Shown here: positions 21,531-32,679 of the stretch, one piece after another
Position numbering within the stretch: the first letter of the stretch is position 1
How the letters are laid out: the number at the start of each line of letters is the position of its first letter
NCBI GenBank assembly: GCA_030686995.1
Contig: CM060696.1
Location: 11,941,987-12,005,986, forward strand
Direction of reading: 5' to 3'
DNA: 64,000 nucleotides
Origin: Artemisia argyi
Lineage: Eukaryota > Streptophyta > Magnoliopsida > Asterales > Asteraceae
Made by a program: the position numbers and the translations under genes
Notes under the pieces: model-generated
What the model saw: the letters and a program-made list of their open reading frames with translations, nothing else
The model's database searches: none
Told to the model about the DNA's origin: nothing

Positions 21531-22512
21531 GTCATGTAAATTACAATTGACTCATAGGTCTTGAACCAGCTTCTATCGTAAAAGAGGGTCCATAGTTTTG
21601 CAAAAAATAAAATACAATTCAAAACAGCAATTGTGTCATGTAATTGACAGTCGTTTAGTATCCAATCTTTTGCGCTGGTTTTCAGCCTACTATGGATGCT
21701 ATTAAACTATGTGGCATTCATTACTGTTGGATGTTAATTTATAATCCTGCCATTAATGGTGAAGGTTTTGTTGGGTTGTGGAAGTACCTGGTCATATGCA
21801 CAATTACATATTGGTAGTTTACTATGAAAATGAAATGCTGGGGAGACATGTGTTGCTCATACCAAGCACCATCTCCTGGTTTGTTCATGTGCACTCTGGA
21901 AACTGGCAACCATAGCTACTTAAGTCCATGTAAACCAATTTACGAGGTTTGGACTTCTGTGAACTTAACTCAAAAACATTTACCTGAAAAAGGATGCAAT
22001 GGGGTCGTTACCGTTAGGATAAACCTCATTACCCAAAAACATTTTCATAGACCAGGTAAAACATCTAGCACAACAAATAACTGCCGCAAAAACACAATAA
22101 GCCTTGAGAGTTACCAACTAATGTTGGATCGTTAAGTAGTTCGCTAGACATGAGAATAGTGGGGAAATTTTGTGTTGAGGGTATATCTAAAATAGTTTTA
22201 CTTTAGTTACAATCAAATATGTTTTCCAAAAGACTTAAGAATGCAATGAGTAGGTGGAGATGAATCAAAGAAGCTCCTTAACCTACTATCACTACTTTGC
22301 GTTGTTACCTACTGGTGCAATAAGAGCTTGGTTGCATTGCAGCCTCCAAGTGATATAAGCATTATTGGCCACGGCTCTATTTCTACTTTATGCAATGTAA
22401 TTTTACACTTTTGATGGTATAATTAGAAGATTGTAGATCGCCTAGCAGCTACTAATGCCTTCACTTCTCGAATCCTGAGTCAAAGCACATGAATATCATT
22501 TCTTGTTCACAC
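21531..22512. other. Junction and non-coding interval
   Basis: 21531-21645 contains partial repeats of element sequence (GACTCATAGGTCTTGAACCA at 21483 and 21549; CAGCAATTGTGTCATGTAA at 21521 and 21625), like templated filler at a break. The rest, including the 103-codon plus frame at 21824-22135, is unrecognised. Confidence 0.4.
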
Positions 22513-22517
22513 ATAAG

Positions 22518-25500
22518 TGATGAGTGCTCAAACACTCATCGTTTTTGACGTATTTAAACTGCCAAAACATACAAAAACAATCAAAAAGATATCAAAATAC
22601 TTGAATTATCCCAGGGATTGTGTTTTATGTGTTTTAAAAGCAAAATGAGCAAAAACAAAGAAAAAACGTACAAAGTTTGCAATATTGGCAGTTTCAGTCC
22701 CCCAAGTTTTAAAACTTGTCAATTTTAGTCCCTATGCATTTATTTTGAAAGGAAAAGTCAACCCAAGGTTTTGAAAGTCAATTTCACAAAATATTACACT
22801 TGGGTTGCAAGTTTTCCAAAATTACATGTTTAGTCCCTGAAAATCCAAAAATGGCAAAATAAGTCCCTGGGGAATTTTGAAAATTAAAAAATGGAAAAAT
22901 TGGTTCTTGGCTTGTTTGAAAATTACGAATTTGGTCCTTGGTATAAATTGGGAAAAGCCACACTTTCAGTCCCTCATCTTTGGAAAATTTGCAATATTGG
23001 TCCTAATTAACATAACAACCGGACCCTTATATCCCAAAACCAAAACCCTTACCCAATCCAACCCCCTAACCCAGTCCACCTCCCAGGCCCAACTTCACCA
23101 AGCCCAGTCCATTTTTAATATTAAAACCCTCCGGTCAAACTCCCCCGCTGACCCTCCTTCTTCCCCAACAAACCCGCGCAAAACCAGGGAGACAATCCCC
23201 CCCCCCTCCTCACCTTTTTCACCAAATCTCCCCCACAATTAATAATCCCCACCGAACAAACCCCCCACAATAAATTACCTCAACAACACCCACCAGTACC
23301 ACTAAAAATTGCCCCGACCCTCTTTTGGCGCCAAAATCGTGATCAAAGGCTAGGAATGATCAAATGCTAATTCAATGGTGAGGATTTGGTCAAAGGGTCA
23401 TCACAAAGACCATGGGTCTTTCAGAATTCAAAAAGTGCCCATGTGGAAGACTTAGGTCCTAGTTGTTAGCTCGTTATATATATTAAGCTCATGTGAGCTA
23501 TTGTAGTGTGTAATATATTTAGTCTTTATGTTTTTCAGTTTATTTTTAATGTATTGTAACCCTTATTATCAATGAAAGTCTGTCTCAAAGTTTAGTTCTT
23601 AATTTCAATTTTCAAGTTCCATTTTCAAATTCTCAAGTATTAAGTTAAGCTACTAATGTGTATACAAGTCATTTACAAGCTTATGTAAACTCAGAAAACA
23701 AGTTTCTTTAAGCTTTTTAAGCTTGTGTGAACATTTTAACTCAGTTTTTATAAATATTAAAAATAATCAAGAAAAATCAAAAAAATAAATAAAATTTGGT
23801 GAAAGAATGGGAGATAAGCATGGAGCATGGTAAATCTAGGATGGCCATGGGTTAGGGACTTGTGGAAGTCATTAGATATTGGTAATTGATCCTTGGTCCT
23901 TGGCAGTTGGCTTGGAAGGCTTTTGTAAGCTCAAATTTTTTATTTGTACTCTTTTAAGTGTTGTTGTATTAATTGTTGCTTATTATTGATTACTCTGCTT
24001 AATTATAGCTTATTGGACTAGTGATACCTAGTAGTTTGCATTTTTGTTTCACTAAAACCTAGTTTAGCAATTGTCTGTGTGTTAAAAGGGGTGTTTGGAT
24101 TGAACTGGTTCTAGCATTGTGGTTGTTCTCAGCTGTTACTTATTGTTCACTCAGCTCACTTAAGTCCTAAATACACCAAATCAAATCCTTTTTTAGTGGT
24201 TACAAACACAGAAGTCAAACCACAACCAAAATCATCACCACAGATTAACTGTGGTGATATTTAAGTTTGAGATTTCATAAAATCAACTCATAAGTTTGTG
24301 TTTTTGCTTAAAATGGTTGTCTTTTAGCTCAATATAACAGATTCAAGCAACAAATAGGATCTGAGTTTCATAAAAGTCAAAATCTCAAAGTTTTGTTAAA
24401 ATTCAAAAGTTCATCACCTCAGAAAAACCAAAAATGGCATGAATTTTCTAGATTTTTGTGTTTGATATTAGTCTATGAAATTTGTTGTAATGATAGTTTG
24501 TCAGTAGAAGTATAAGATCCTATGGGTATTTTATTTTTGTGATTTTTCTACCAGCTTGTGTACAAGCTCAAAGTGAGCTGCAGGGCAAGCTCTTGCCCTG
24601 TGCACAATCTCAGTTTCACCCACCCAACTTTGGTGGTGTTTTGTGACTGACCCAGTGGGTCGCACTCCTCCAATTTGGTTCCATACAACCCCCTCCTACC
24701 AGGGAGTTAAGGTTGACCACTTATTTGACCCTAAGACCAGTGGACCCCACTTAGTTTGGCATCAAAAGTTTGTCCCCAGACTGCCTCAGAACCAAATAAG
24801 CCAAGTGCTTATTTTGGTGTTGTAGCTTATTTAAACAGCTTATTTGTGTGTTTCTTGTTTAAATTTGTTCATTGTACTTATTTGTATCTGTTTTCACCAA
24901 AGTGGACCCCACATTAGCTCATTTGAGCTTATTTCCACTTCTGGTCAAAGAAAGTCAACTGTCATAGGAATAAGCACTTGAAGTGCTTATTTCCTTGACC
25001 ACAGTCAAAGTCACTTCACAAAAGTTGCTTATTTAGGTATTTTAAATAATTAAAAAGTAATTAATAATTAGTTAATAATTAGTAATAATTAATTAAATAG
25101 TCTTAAAATTATATTTTCATTTCTAAAATTAGTTTTATAGTATTTTAGATTTTTCTAAGTTTAATTTTTATTTTTCCAAGTTAATTTCCTATTTATTTCT
25201 AATTTAGGTTAAATTAGTTAATTAAAAGTAATTAGAAAATTAGTATTTAATTAATAGTAATTATAAAATTAGTGTAAAAATTAGTTTTAAATTTCCAAAA
25301 ATTTTCTATTATCATTAGGTTTGTCAAAAGTAAATTTTCATATCAGTAGCCTTTCCAGATCACCGTATTCACATTTTTGTACGTTTGTTCACGTCTTCGA
25401 AAAACGTACGGTTTTTAAGTTTTAGGTGATATCTTCTCAACGTCAGTTCCCATAATCATTCACATAGCCTTCCTAAGCTATTTCTGTTAATAAACTCCAA

Positions 25501-25688
25501 ATAATTCTCACAACAAACCCTTTTTGTGAATAAACACCCGATCACAAAGCACGCTAAAGTTACATTTCACACCTCAACGGGATTTAATGACCCGGTGATA
25601 CCTTATATTACCCGGAGCATTGATCTAGGCTATTTGACTTTATTGACCATTCCTTGGTCAAATTAAGTTGGTGGTTTAGCATCAATCA
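22518..25688 (+). repeat. Athila 5' LTR
   Basis: TGATGAGTGC...CATCAATCA, about 3.17 kb. It is very similar to the 3' LTR but lacks a segment of about 390 bp that the 3' LTR has at about 35192-35575. It retains about 40 bp (near 25615-25660, around GGAGCATTGATCTAGG) that the 3' LTR lacks. Its open frames (22877, 24643) are repeated in the other LTR and have no protein character. Confidence 0.95.
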
Positions 25689-25691
25689 AAT

Positions 25692-25711
25692 TTTGGCGCC
25701 GCTGCCGGGGA
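25692..25711 (+). other. Primer-binding site, tRNA-Asp type
   Basis: TTTGGCGCCGCTGCCGGGGA lies three bases past the 5' LTR. It matches the 3' end of plant tRNA-Asp (TGGCGCCGTTGCCGGGGA) with one difference, as in Athila elements. Confidence 0.85.
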
Positions 25712-25998
25712 GGTGTGCGCGTTTCTGCAGCGTCTTTTTAGATTAGTGTTATCTCACCTCACTCACTGTACAAATACCATCACTTGTGAATATTTTCAAA
25801 ATCAAAACACATAAAAAGTCATTGACACTTTTCCTAAAGTGTTGAAGCACCAAAAAAAAAAAAAAAAAAAAAAAACAACAAAACATATCGTAACGTTTTC
25901 TGATTCGATTTTCTTTTAAGGTGATTCTTAAAGAAAAATGATTTTAGATTACGGGACAGTTCCAAAAATAATCTCCAAAAAGTTTTTATCCCTAGTGC

Positions 25999-28023
25999 AT
26001 GCGCACTCGTTCACAATCGAAACGAAATCGTCAACCAAGAAACGTAACTGAGTTACGTCCTATTGTTGAGGATCCAGTTCTGAAAATGGACGGTAATGAC
26101 CCACCCATCATAGATGATGCAGCTCCTGATCTCCGAACGATGGAGGAGTTGTGTCAGCCCACAATGCAAGGGAGGGGAGGACCCATTGCCCCTCTTGATA
26201 TTGCAGCCACTGATTTTGGACTTAAACATCATATGATACAACAAATCCAGAATTCATGCCAATTCCACGGTTTACCGGGTGACGATGCAAACAAGCATCT
26301 TGATAAATTCCTTACCGTCACCCAAAACATGAAACAACATGGTGTCTCCGATGATGCCCTTCATCTATCTCTCTTTCCATATTCTCTAACACATCATGCC
26401 ACTGCATGGTTTGATCGACTTCCGAAAAATTCGATTCACACTTTCGAAGAGATGGTCACTAAATTTTTAGCCAAATACTTTCCACCATCCATGGTTACCA
26501 AGTTGCGTAATGACATTAGCAACTTTCGTTAGCTTCCCAACGAATCTTTATTCGAAGCTTGGGAACGCTATAAGCTTGCGATTGATCGGTGTCCCAACCA
26601 CAATATGTTACAAGTCACCATTATAGATACCTTCTATAATGGTTTGACCTTGAGACACCGAGATATCCTCAATGCTGCTGCTGGAGGGACCTTTATGAAA
26701 AGGCGTCCCGAAGAGTGCTACGACCTCATTGAGAACATGACTGCCCACCATAATTTCTGGGATTCCTCAGACGAGAGGGAAGAGTCATGTAAGTCTGCCA
26801 CTTCAGCATCCTCATCCTCTGATATAGCAATTCTCGCTAAAAGGATGGATGATATCTCTTTAGCTGTGTTAAGAATGAACCAAACTATGCAAAATCAACA
26901 AGTTCAAAATCAACAAGCCAAAGCTGTCAATCAAAGTTGCGAAACTTGTGGAGGTCCACATCCCTACTTCGAGTGTCCAACCACCGGTGGTTACACTCAA
27001 GAGAACGTACATGCTATTCAAGGGTCCTATAACTCGGGAGGTAATGGCTACCAACCGCAAGGGGACCGCAATCTTCTAAGCTATCGTTCTAACAATTTCC
27101 TTGGACCACCCGGTTTCAATCAAAACAATAATGTCCAAAACAACCGTAACCAGAACCAAAATCAGAATCGAACAAACCAAGGTTACCAAAATTCGGGAAA
27201 TGTTAATCAAAACCAAAGTTTCCATCATAACCAAAACCAAGGTTTCCAACATCAAGGAAACTATAATCGAAACCAAGGTCAAAACAACTTTCAGGGAAAC
27301 AACTCTCATGGGTATGGCAAGCAAAATCAGGGAAATTTCCAAAACCATGGTCCCCATCAAAATAACCGGGGCCAGAATTTTCCCAATCAAAATCAAGCCA
27401 TCACTCCAACTACTCAGCACTTCCCAAATCCCGCTCCTCCTAACCCAACTCGAGCAATTGTTCCAACCGGCCCATCAAATGATGAGTTGTTGAAACAATT
27501 CATGAAATCTCAGGAGGAGATGAATAAAGTGATAATGACTCAGATCGCAGACATCAAGAAGTCTTTAAATGATCAACCCTCGGGCTTAGGAAAACTTCCG
27601 AGCAATACGATCGCTAACCCGAGGGGCGATGTTAAGGCGATCACTACACGAAGCGGTGTTGCATATGATGGACCCAAAGCCCCGACTACCTCTTCTTCTC
27701 TTCCTCCTATTCCTCCTCCTCTTTATTCCGAGGAGGTGGAAATTGAGCCTGAGGAAACCACGGACAAGGTGCAAATTACTAGCCCACGAAGTACCGCACA
27801 CGTCCACCCTCAGGTTGTACCAGAAATTGTACCAAAACCGGGAGTTGTGTTTGAACCATCAACAACTCCTGGAGAGAACCCTAAATCCAAACCTTCACTA
27901 CCATATCCATCTAGGTTACAAGACCAGAAGCTCCGTGAAAAAGCAAATCATCAAATGGAAAAGTTTTTTCAAATTTTCCGAGATATTCATTTTATATCAG
28001 CTTCGCGGATGCTCTCTTGTTGA
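25999..28023 (+). pseudogene. Athila gag, interrupted
   Basis: The ATG at 25999 opens a gag that is highly charged at the start. The capsid-like region includes SLFPYSLTHHATAWFDRLP and FLAKYFPP. A TAG at 26530-26532 breaks it where the family has Gln; the same frame then continues (LPNESLFEAWERYKLA). A zinc-knuckle-like CETCGGPHPYFEC lies at about 26938-26976. A long Asn/Gln-rich low-complexity tract covers about 27117-27400, and a Pro-rich linker follows. The frame stops at 28023, where the downstream sequence fits only after a one-base shift. Confidence 0.9.
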
Positions 28024-31000
28024 TGCCTAAATTCGCATCGACAATAAAAAATCTGTTGAACAATAAAGAGAAACTATTCGAGATGGCACGAACTCCGCTC
28101 AATGAAAACTGCTCTGCAGTTCTTTTGAAACAGCTTCCCGAGAAGCTAGGAGATCCGGGAAAATTTCTCATTCCATGTGTTTTTCCCGGAATGGTTGAGT
28201 GCTTCGCCCTGGCCGATCTAGGTGCGAGCATCAACTTGATGCCCTATTCAATATGGAAAAAGCTCTCTCTTCCAGAACTCACCACCACCTGTATGACTCT
28301 TGAGCTGGCAGACCGCTCAACATCTCGTCCCCTCGGCATTGCCAAAGATGTATTTGTAAAGGTGGGAAATTTCCACTTTCCATCGGATTTTGTGATTGTT
28401 GACTTCGACGCTGACCTACGAGTTCCTCTCATTCTTGGAAGAGGATTCTTAAGGACGGGTCATGCGTTAATCGATGTGCACGAAGAAGAAATAACTCTTC
28501 GTGTTGGTAATGAAGCAGTAACGTTTAACCTCGATCAAACCTCGAGGTACTCCTCTAATTATGACGCCGAATCGGTTAACCGAATTGATGTCATTGATGT
28601 TGCGTCTGAGGAGTATTCTCAAGAACTTCTAGGTTACCTTCTGAGTGGCAGTCCCACTCCATCGTCTGAGCCTATCATATCCGACTCTTCCCCTTCTCTC
28701 ACTCCTTTTGAGGGAAGTGACTTCCTTTTGGAAGATGTCGAAGCTTTTCTCGCCCAAGATAGTTCAATTTCAGGTGAATTTGATGAGGACTATCTTGATC
28801 CTGAGGGGGATATTCTTTTGCTAGAAAAATTGTTAAACGAAGATCCATCTCCCCCTCTTCCTCCAAAAGTACTTCATAAAGAGGAAGTCAAAAATGTTGA
28901 AATAACTGATGACTTGCCTAAGGTTGAACTTAAGGACTTGCCGCCTCACCTTGAATATGCATTTTTGGAGGGTGATGATAAATTACCCGTCATTATTGCT
29001 AAAAACTTAAGTGTTGAGGAAAAGGCTGCTCTCATTAAGGTTCTGAAATCTCATAAACAAGCAATTGCTTGGCGACTCTCCGACATCAAGGGCATTGACC
29101 CTGAATTTTGTACTCACAAAATTTTAATGGAGGACGATTTCAAACCTGCAGTCCAACAACAAAGAAGGGTGAATCCAAAAATTCACGAGGTTATCAAACA
29201 AGAGGTTTTAAAACTTCTTGATGCCGGATTGATTTACCCTATCTCGGACAGTCCTTGGGTCAACCCAATCCATTGTGTTCCAAAAAAGGGTGGCATTACT
29301 GTTGTCACAAATGAGGAGAATGAGTTGATTCCAACTCGTTTGGTTACGGGTTGGCACGTCTGCATTGATTATCGTAAATTGAATGACGCCACCCGTAAGG
29401 ATCATTTTCCTCTGCCCTTTATGGATCAGATGCTCCAGAGATTAGCGGGGAATGAGTATTATTGCTTCCTCGATGGTTTCTCGGGTTACTTTTAGATTCC
29501 CATTGACCCGCAAGACCAAGAAAAGACCACTTTTACGTGCCCCTATGGAACTTTCGCATATAAACGTATGCCATTTGGCTTATGTAATGCTCCGGGCACG
29601 TTTCAAAGATGTATGATGGCCATTTTTTCCGACATGATCGGGAAAACTATGGAGGTCTTTATGGATGATTTTTCGGTCATTGGGGAATCGTTCCAATCAT
29701 GTCTCTCCCATTTAGACAGCATGCTAAAACGTTGTGAAGATACAAAGTTATGTCTAAATTGGGAGAAGAGTCACTTTATGGTCAAAGAGGGCATTGTCCT
29801 CGGCCATAAAATTTCAAAAAACGGGATTGAGGTTGACCGTGCCAAAGTGGACGTCATTGCAAAATTGCCTCATCCCACGACTGTGAAAGGTGTTAGGAGC
29901 TTTTTGGGTCACGCCGGTTTCTACCGTAGGTTTATTCAAGATTTTTCTAAAATCGCCCGGCCTATGACCCATCTCCTCGAGAAGGATGCTCCTTTTATCT
30001 TCTCCCCTGAGTGCATCGAAGCCTTTGAAACATTAAAGAAAAGGCTTACCGAGGCACCAATTCTTGTTGCCCCCGATTGGGACTTGCCCTTTGAACTCAT
30101 GTGTGATGCTAGTGATTATGCTATAGGGGCAGTCTTGGGGCAACGCAAAACAAAACATTTTCAGCCTATACACTATGCCAGCAAGACTATGACCGAGGCT
30201 CAAATTCATTACACCACCACTGAAAAAGAATTATTAGCTGTGGTGTATGCTTTTGAAAAATTCCGGCCATACTTGATTCTGACTAAAAGCATAGTGTATA
30301 CGGATCACTCGGCTTTGAAGTATCTATTTGCAAAACAAGATGCAAAGCCGAGACTCCTCCGTTGGGTTCTCCTCCTTCAGGAATTTGATATCATTATTCG
30401 TGATAAAAAAGGAGCTGAGAACCTAGCTGCTGATCATCTCTCCCGTCTTGAAAACCCTCACCAAAATGCTTTCGAGAAAAAGGAAATAAATGAAACATTT
30501 CCTCTCGAAACCCTCAATGCGGTTTCATTTCGTGGAGACTCGATTACCCCATGGTTTGCCGACTTTGCAAACTATCTTGCGGGTAACTTCATTGTGAAAG
30601 GGATGTCGTCCCAACAAAAAAATAAATTTTTCAAAGATGTAAAACATTACTTTTGGGACGACCCCTACTTGTTCAAGATATGCGCGGATCAAGTCATCCG
30701 GCGGTGTGTGTATGGTCAGGAAGCCGCTGAAATTTTAAAGGCTTGCCATGCTGGTCCCACGGGGGGCCACCACAATCCCAATTACACCGCCAAAAAAGTG
30801 TTTGATTCCGGCTTTTATTGGCCCTCGATCTACAAGGATGCCCAAGATTTGGTCAAGTCCTGTGACGCTTGTCAACGTCACGGGTATATTTCACAAAAGA
30901 ATGAAATGCCTCAGAATGCAATTCAAGTTTGTGAAATCTTTGATACCTGGGGCATCGACTTTATGGGGCCATTTCCATCTTCTCACGGCAACAAATACAT

Positions 31001-31838
31001 ACTCGTGGCAGTTGACTACTTGTCAAAATGGGTTGAAGCGAAAGCTTTACCCACAAATGATGCCCGAGTAGTTGTGAAATTTTTAAAAGCTCTTTTTGCC
31101 CGATTCGGAACTCCACGTGATATTATTAGTGATCGTGGTACGCACATCTGTAATGACAAATTCGACAAAGTCATGCAAAAGTACGGTGTGACTCACCATC
31201 TTTCCACTGCGTACCACCCTCAAACGAGTGGACAAGTCGAAGTTTCCAATCGGGGCATTAAGAGAATATTGGAAAGAACTGTAGGTGAGAATCGTGCATC
31301 GTGGTCGGATAAATTAGATGATGCACTTTGGGCTTTCCGTACGGCTTACAAAACACCCATTGAGTGTACGCCTTATAAACTTGTGTACGGGAAAGCGTGC
31401 CATCTACCGATCGAGCTTGAGCATAAAGCCTATTGGGCCCTCAAGCATGCCAATTCTGACCTCAAAACGGCGGGTGATCACAGAAAAGTTCAACTAAATG
31501 AATTAAACAAACTTCGTGATCAAGCTTACAAGAACTCTTTGATCTATAAAGAAAAGACAAAGAAGATTCATGACTCGAAAATCAAAAACCGCGTTTTCAA
31601 CGTTGGTGATCGAGTCCTTCTTTTTAATTCTAGACTCAAGATCTTCTCGGGAAAGCTCAAAACCCGATGGACTGGTCCATTCACTATCACAAAAGTTTAT
31701 CCTTATGGTACCGTCGAATTATCTCAAAATGACGGTCATAATTTCAAAGTGAATGGACATCGGCTAAAGCACTACTTTGGAGAGGACATATCATCCATGG
31801 TTGTCCCGGATCTCCAAACTTTCCCCAAGGACAATTGA
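28017..31838 (+). pseudogene. Athila pol: PR, RT, RNase H, integrase
   Basis: The protease site DLGAS is at about 28215. RT spans about 29150-29750 with the catalytic motif FMDD at 29658-29669. RNase H follows ([42 protein letters not shown]). The integrase has an H2C2 finger (HAGPTGGHH...CDACQRH, about 30750-30880), an intact DDE triad ([21 protein letters not shown]) and a GPY/F-type end ([18 protein letters not shown]). One TAG at 29493-29495, within RT where the family has Gln, splits the frame. Otherwise both halves are open (492 and 756 codons). Catalytic residues are kept, so the defects are few and probably recent. Confidence 0.93.
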
Positions 31839-31985
31839 ATTCGGGGATCGAGTCAAGCTAGCGACTCGATGAACAAAAACAATAGCACAATACGGGTTTT
31901 CACCCGTATCTCTGATTCTTTCTATTTTCTACCACCTAGTGTGGGGGAATGGCCAACCCCCCGCTGTTTGAAAAAAATGTATATA

Positions 31986-32040
<55 letters not shown>

Positions 32041-32679
32041 GTATATATATAGAAATAAAGTGAAATTTGGTATTTCCGCAGTTAGATTCGAATCTTGGCT
32101 TTTACGTTCATAGCTTCGGCATAATAGCCGGGACTTTGAATATTGAGGACAATATTCATTTCTAAGTGTGGGGGGGAAATTCTAACGAATTTTATCAAAT
32201 TTTTTTTCACTTTATTTCAAAATTTTTGTGGTAATCAGTCAGCCAGGTCTAAACGACAAAGGGATTGACTAATCCAGGAGCAAACGGCTCTTGGTAAAGA
32301 TAACTCAAATCCGTTGACGGCTTGCAATTTGCCCAAAATTGTATGGTTCCTCAACTCCCCAAAAACAAATGAGTTGGCTAGCCCGCAAGATTATGGCTTG
32401 TGGTAAAGGCCGTGGAAAATCCATAATTGGTAATCAGCTCACCAAGATGTTGACTAGGTCCATCAAGATGCTGGCTAGTCCAGGAGCAAACGGCTCTTGG
32501 TAAAGACTAAACAAATCCGTTGAAAGCTGGTGGTTTGCTCAAAATCACACGGTTATCAGGTGTGCCACAGTTCTTACACCTGGCTACTCTAGAAGTGATG
32601 GCTTTTGGTAAAGAGCTTAAAATCCATCAAGTTTTCTAAAAAGATTGCTAGGGACTAGCAATAGTTCAGTGTGGGGGAT
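31839..32679 (+). repeat. Athila 3' UTR with four degenerate 100-bp repeats
   Basis: Non-coding. It holds a 49-nt A tract (31989-32037). Four degenerate units follow, starting near 32268, 32376, 32472 and 32581, each with a GGCTYKTGGTAAAG core followed by AAATCCRT. Purine tracts GTGTGGGGG occur at about 32167 and 32669; the second abuts the 3' LTR and is the likely polypurine tract. Confidence 0.75.

Noticed and set aside
22877..23242. Open frame of 121 codons in the Athila 5' LTR (and 33038-33394 in the 3' LTR)
   Set aside because: It is an LTR sequence present twice with a frame-altering indel between copies and no protein motif.
25692..25711. tRNA gene at the Athila PBS
   Set aside because: Only the 3' terminal complement is present; no tRNA body or A/B boxes surround it.
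31839..32679. Env-like ORF of Athila
   Set aside because: The interval between pol and the 3' LTR has only short frames and non-coding repeats.
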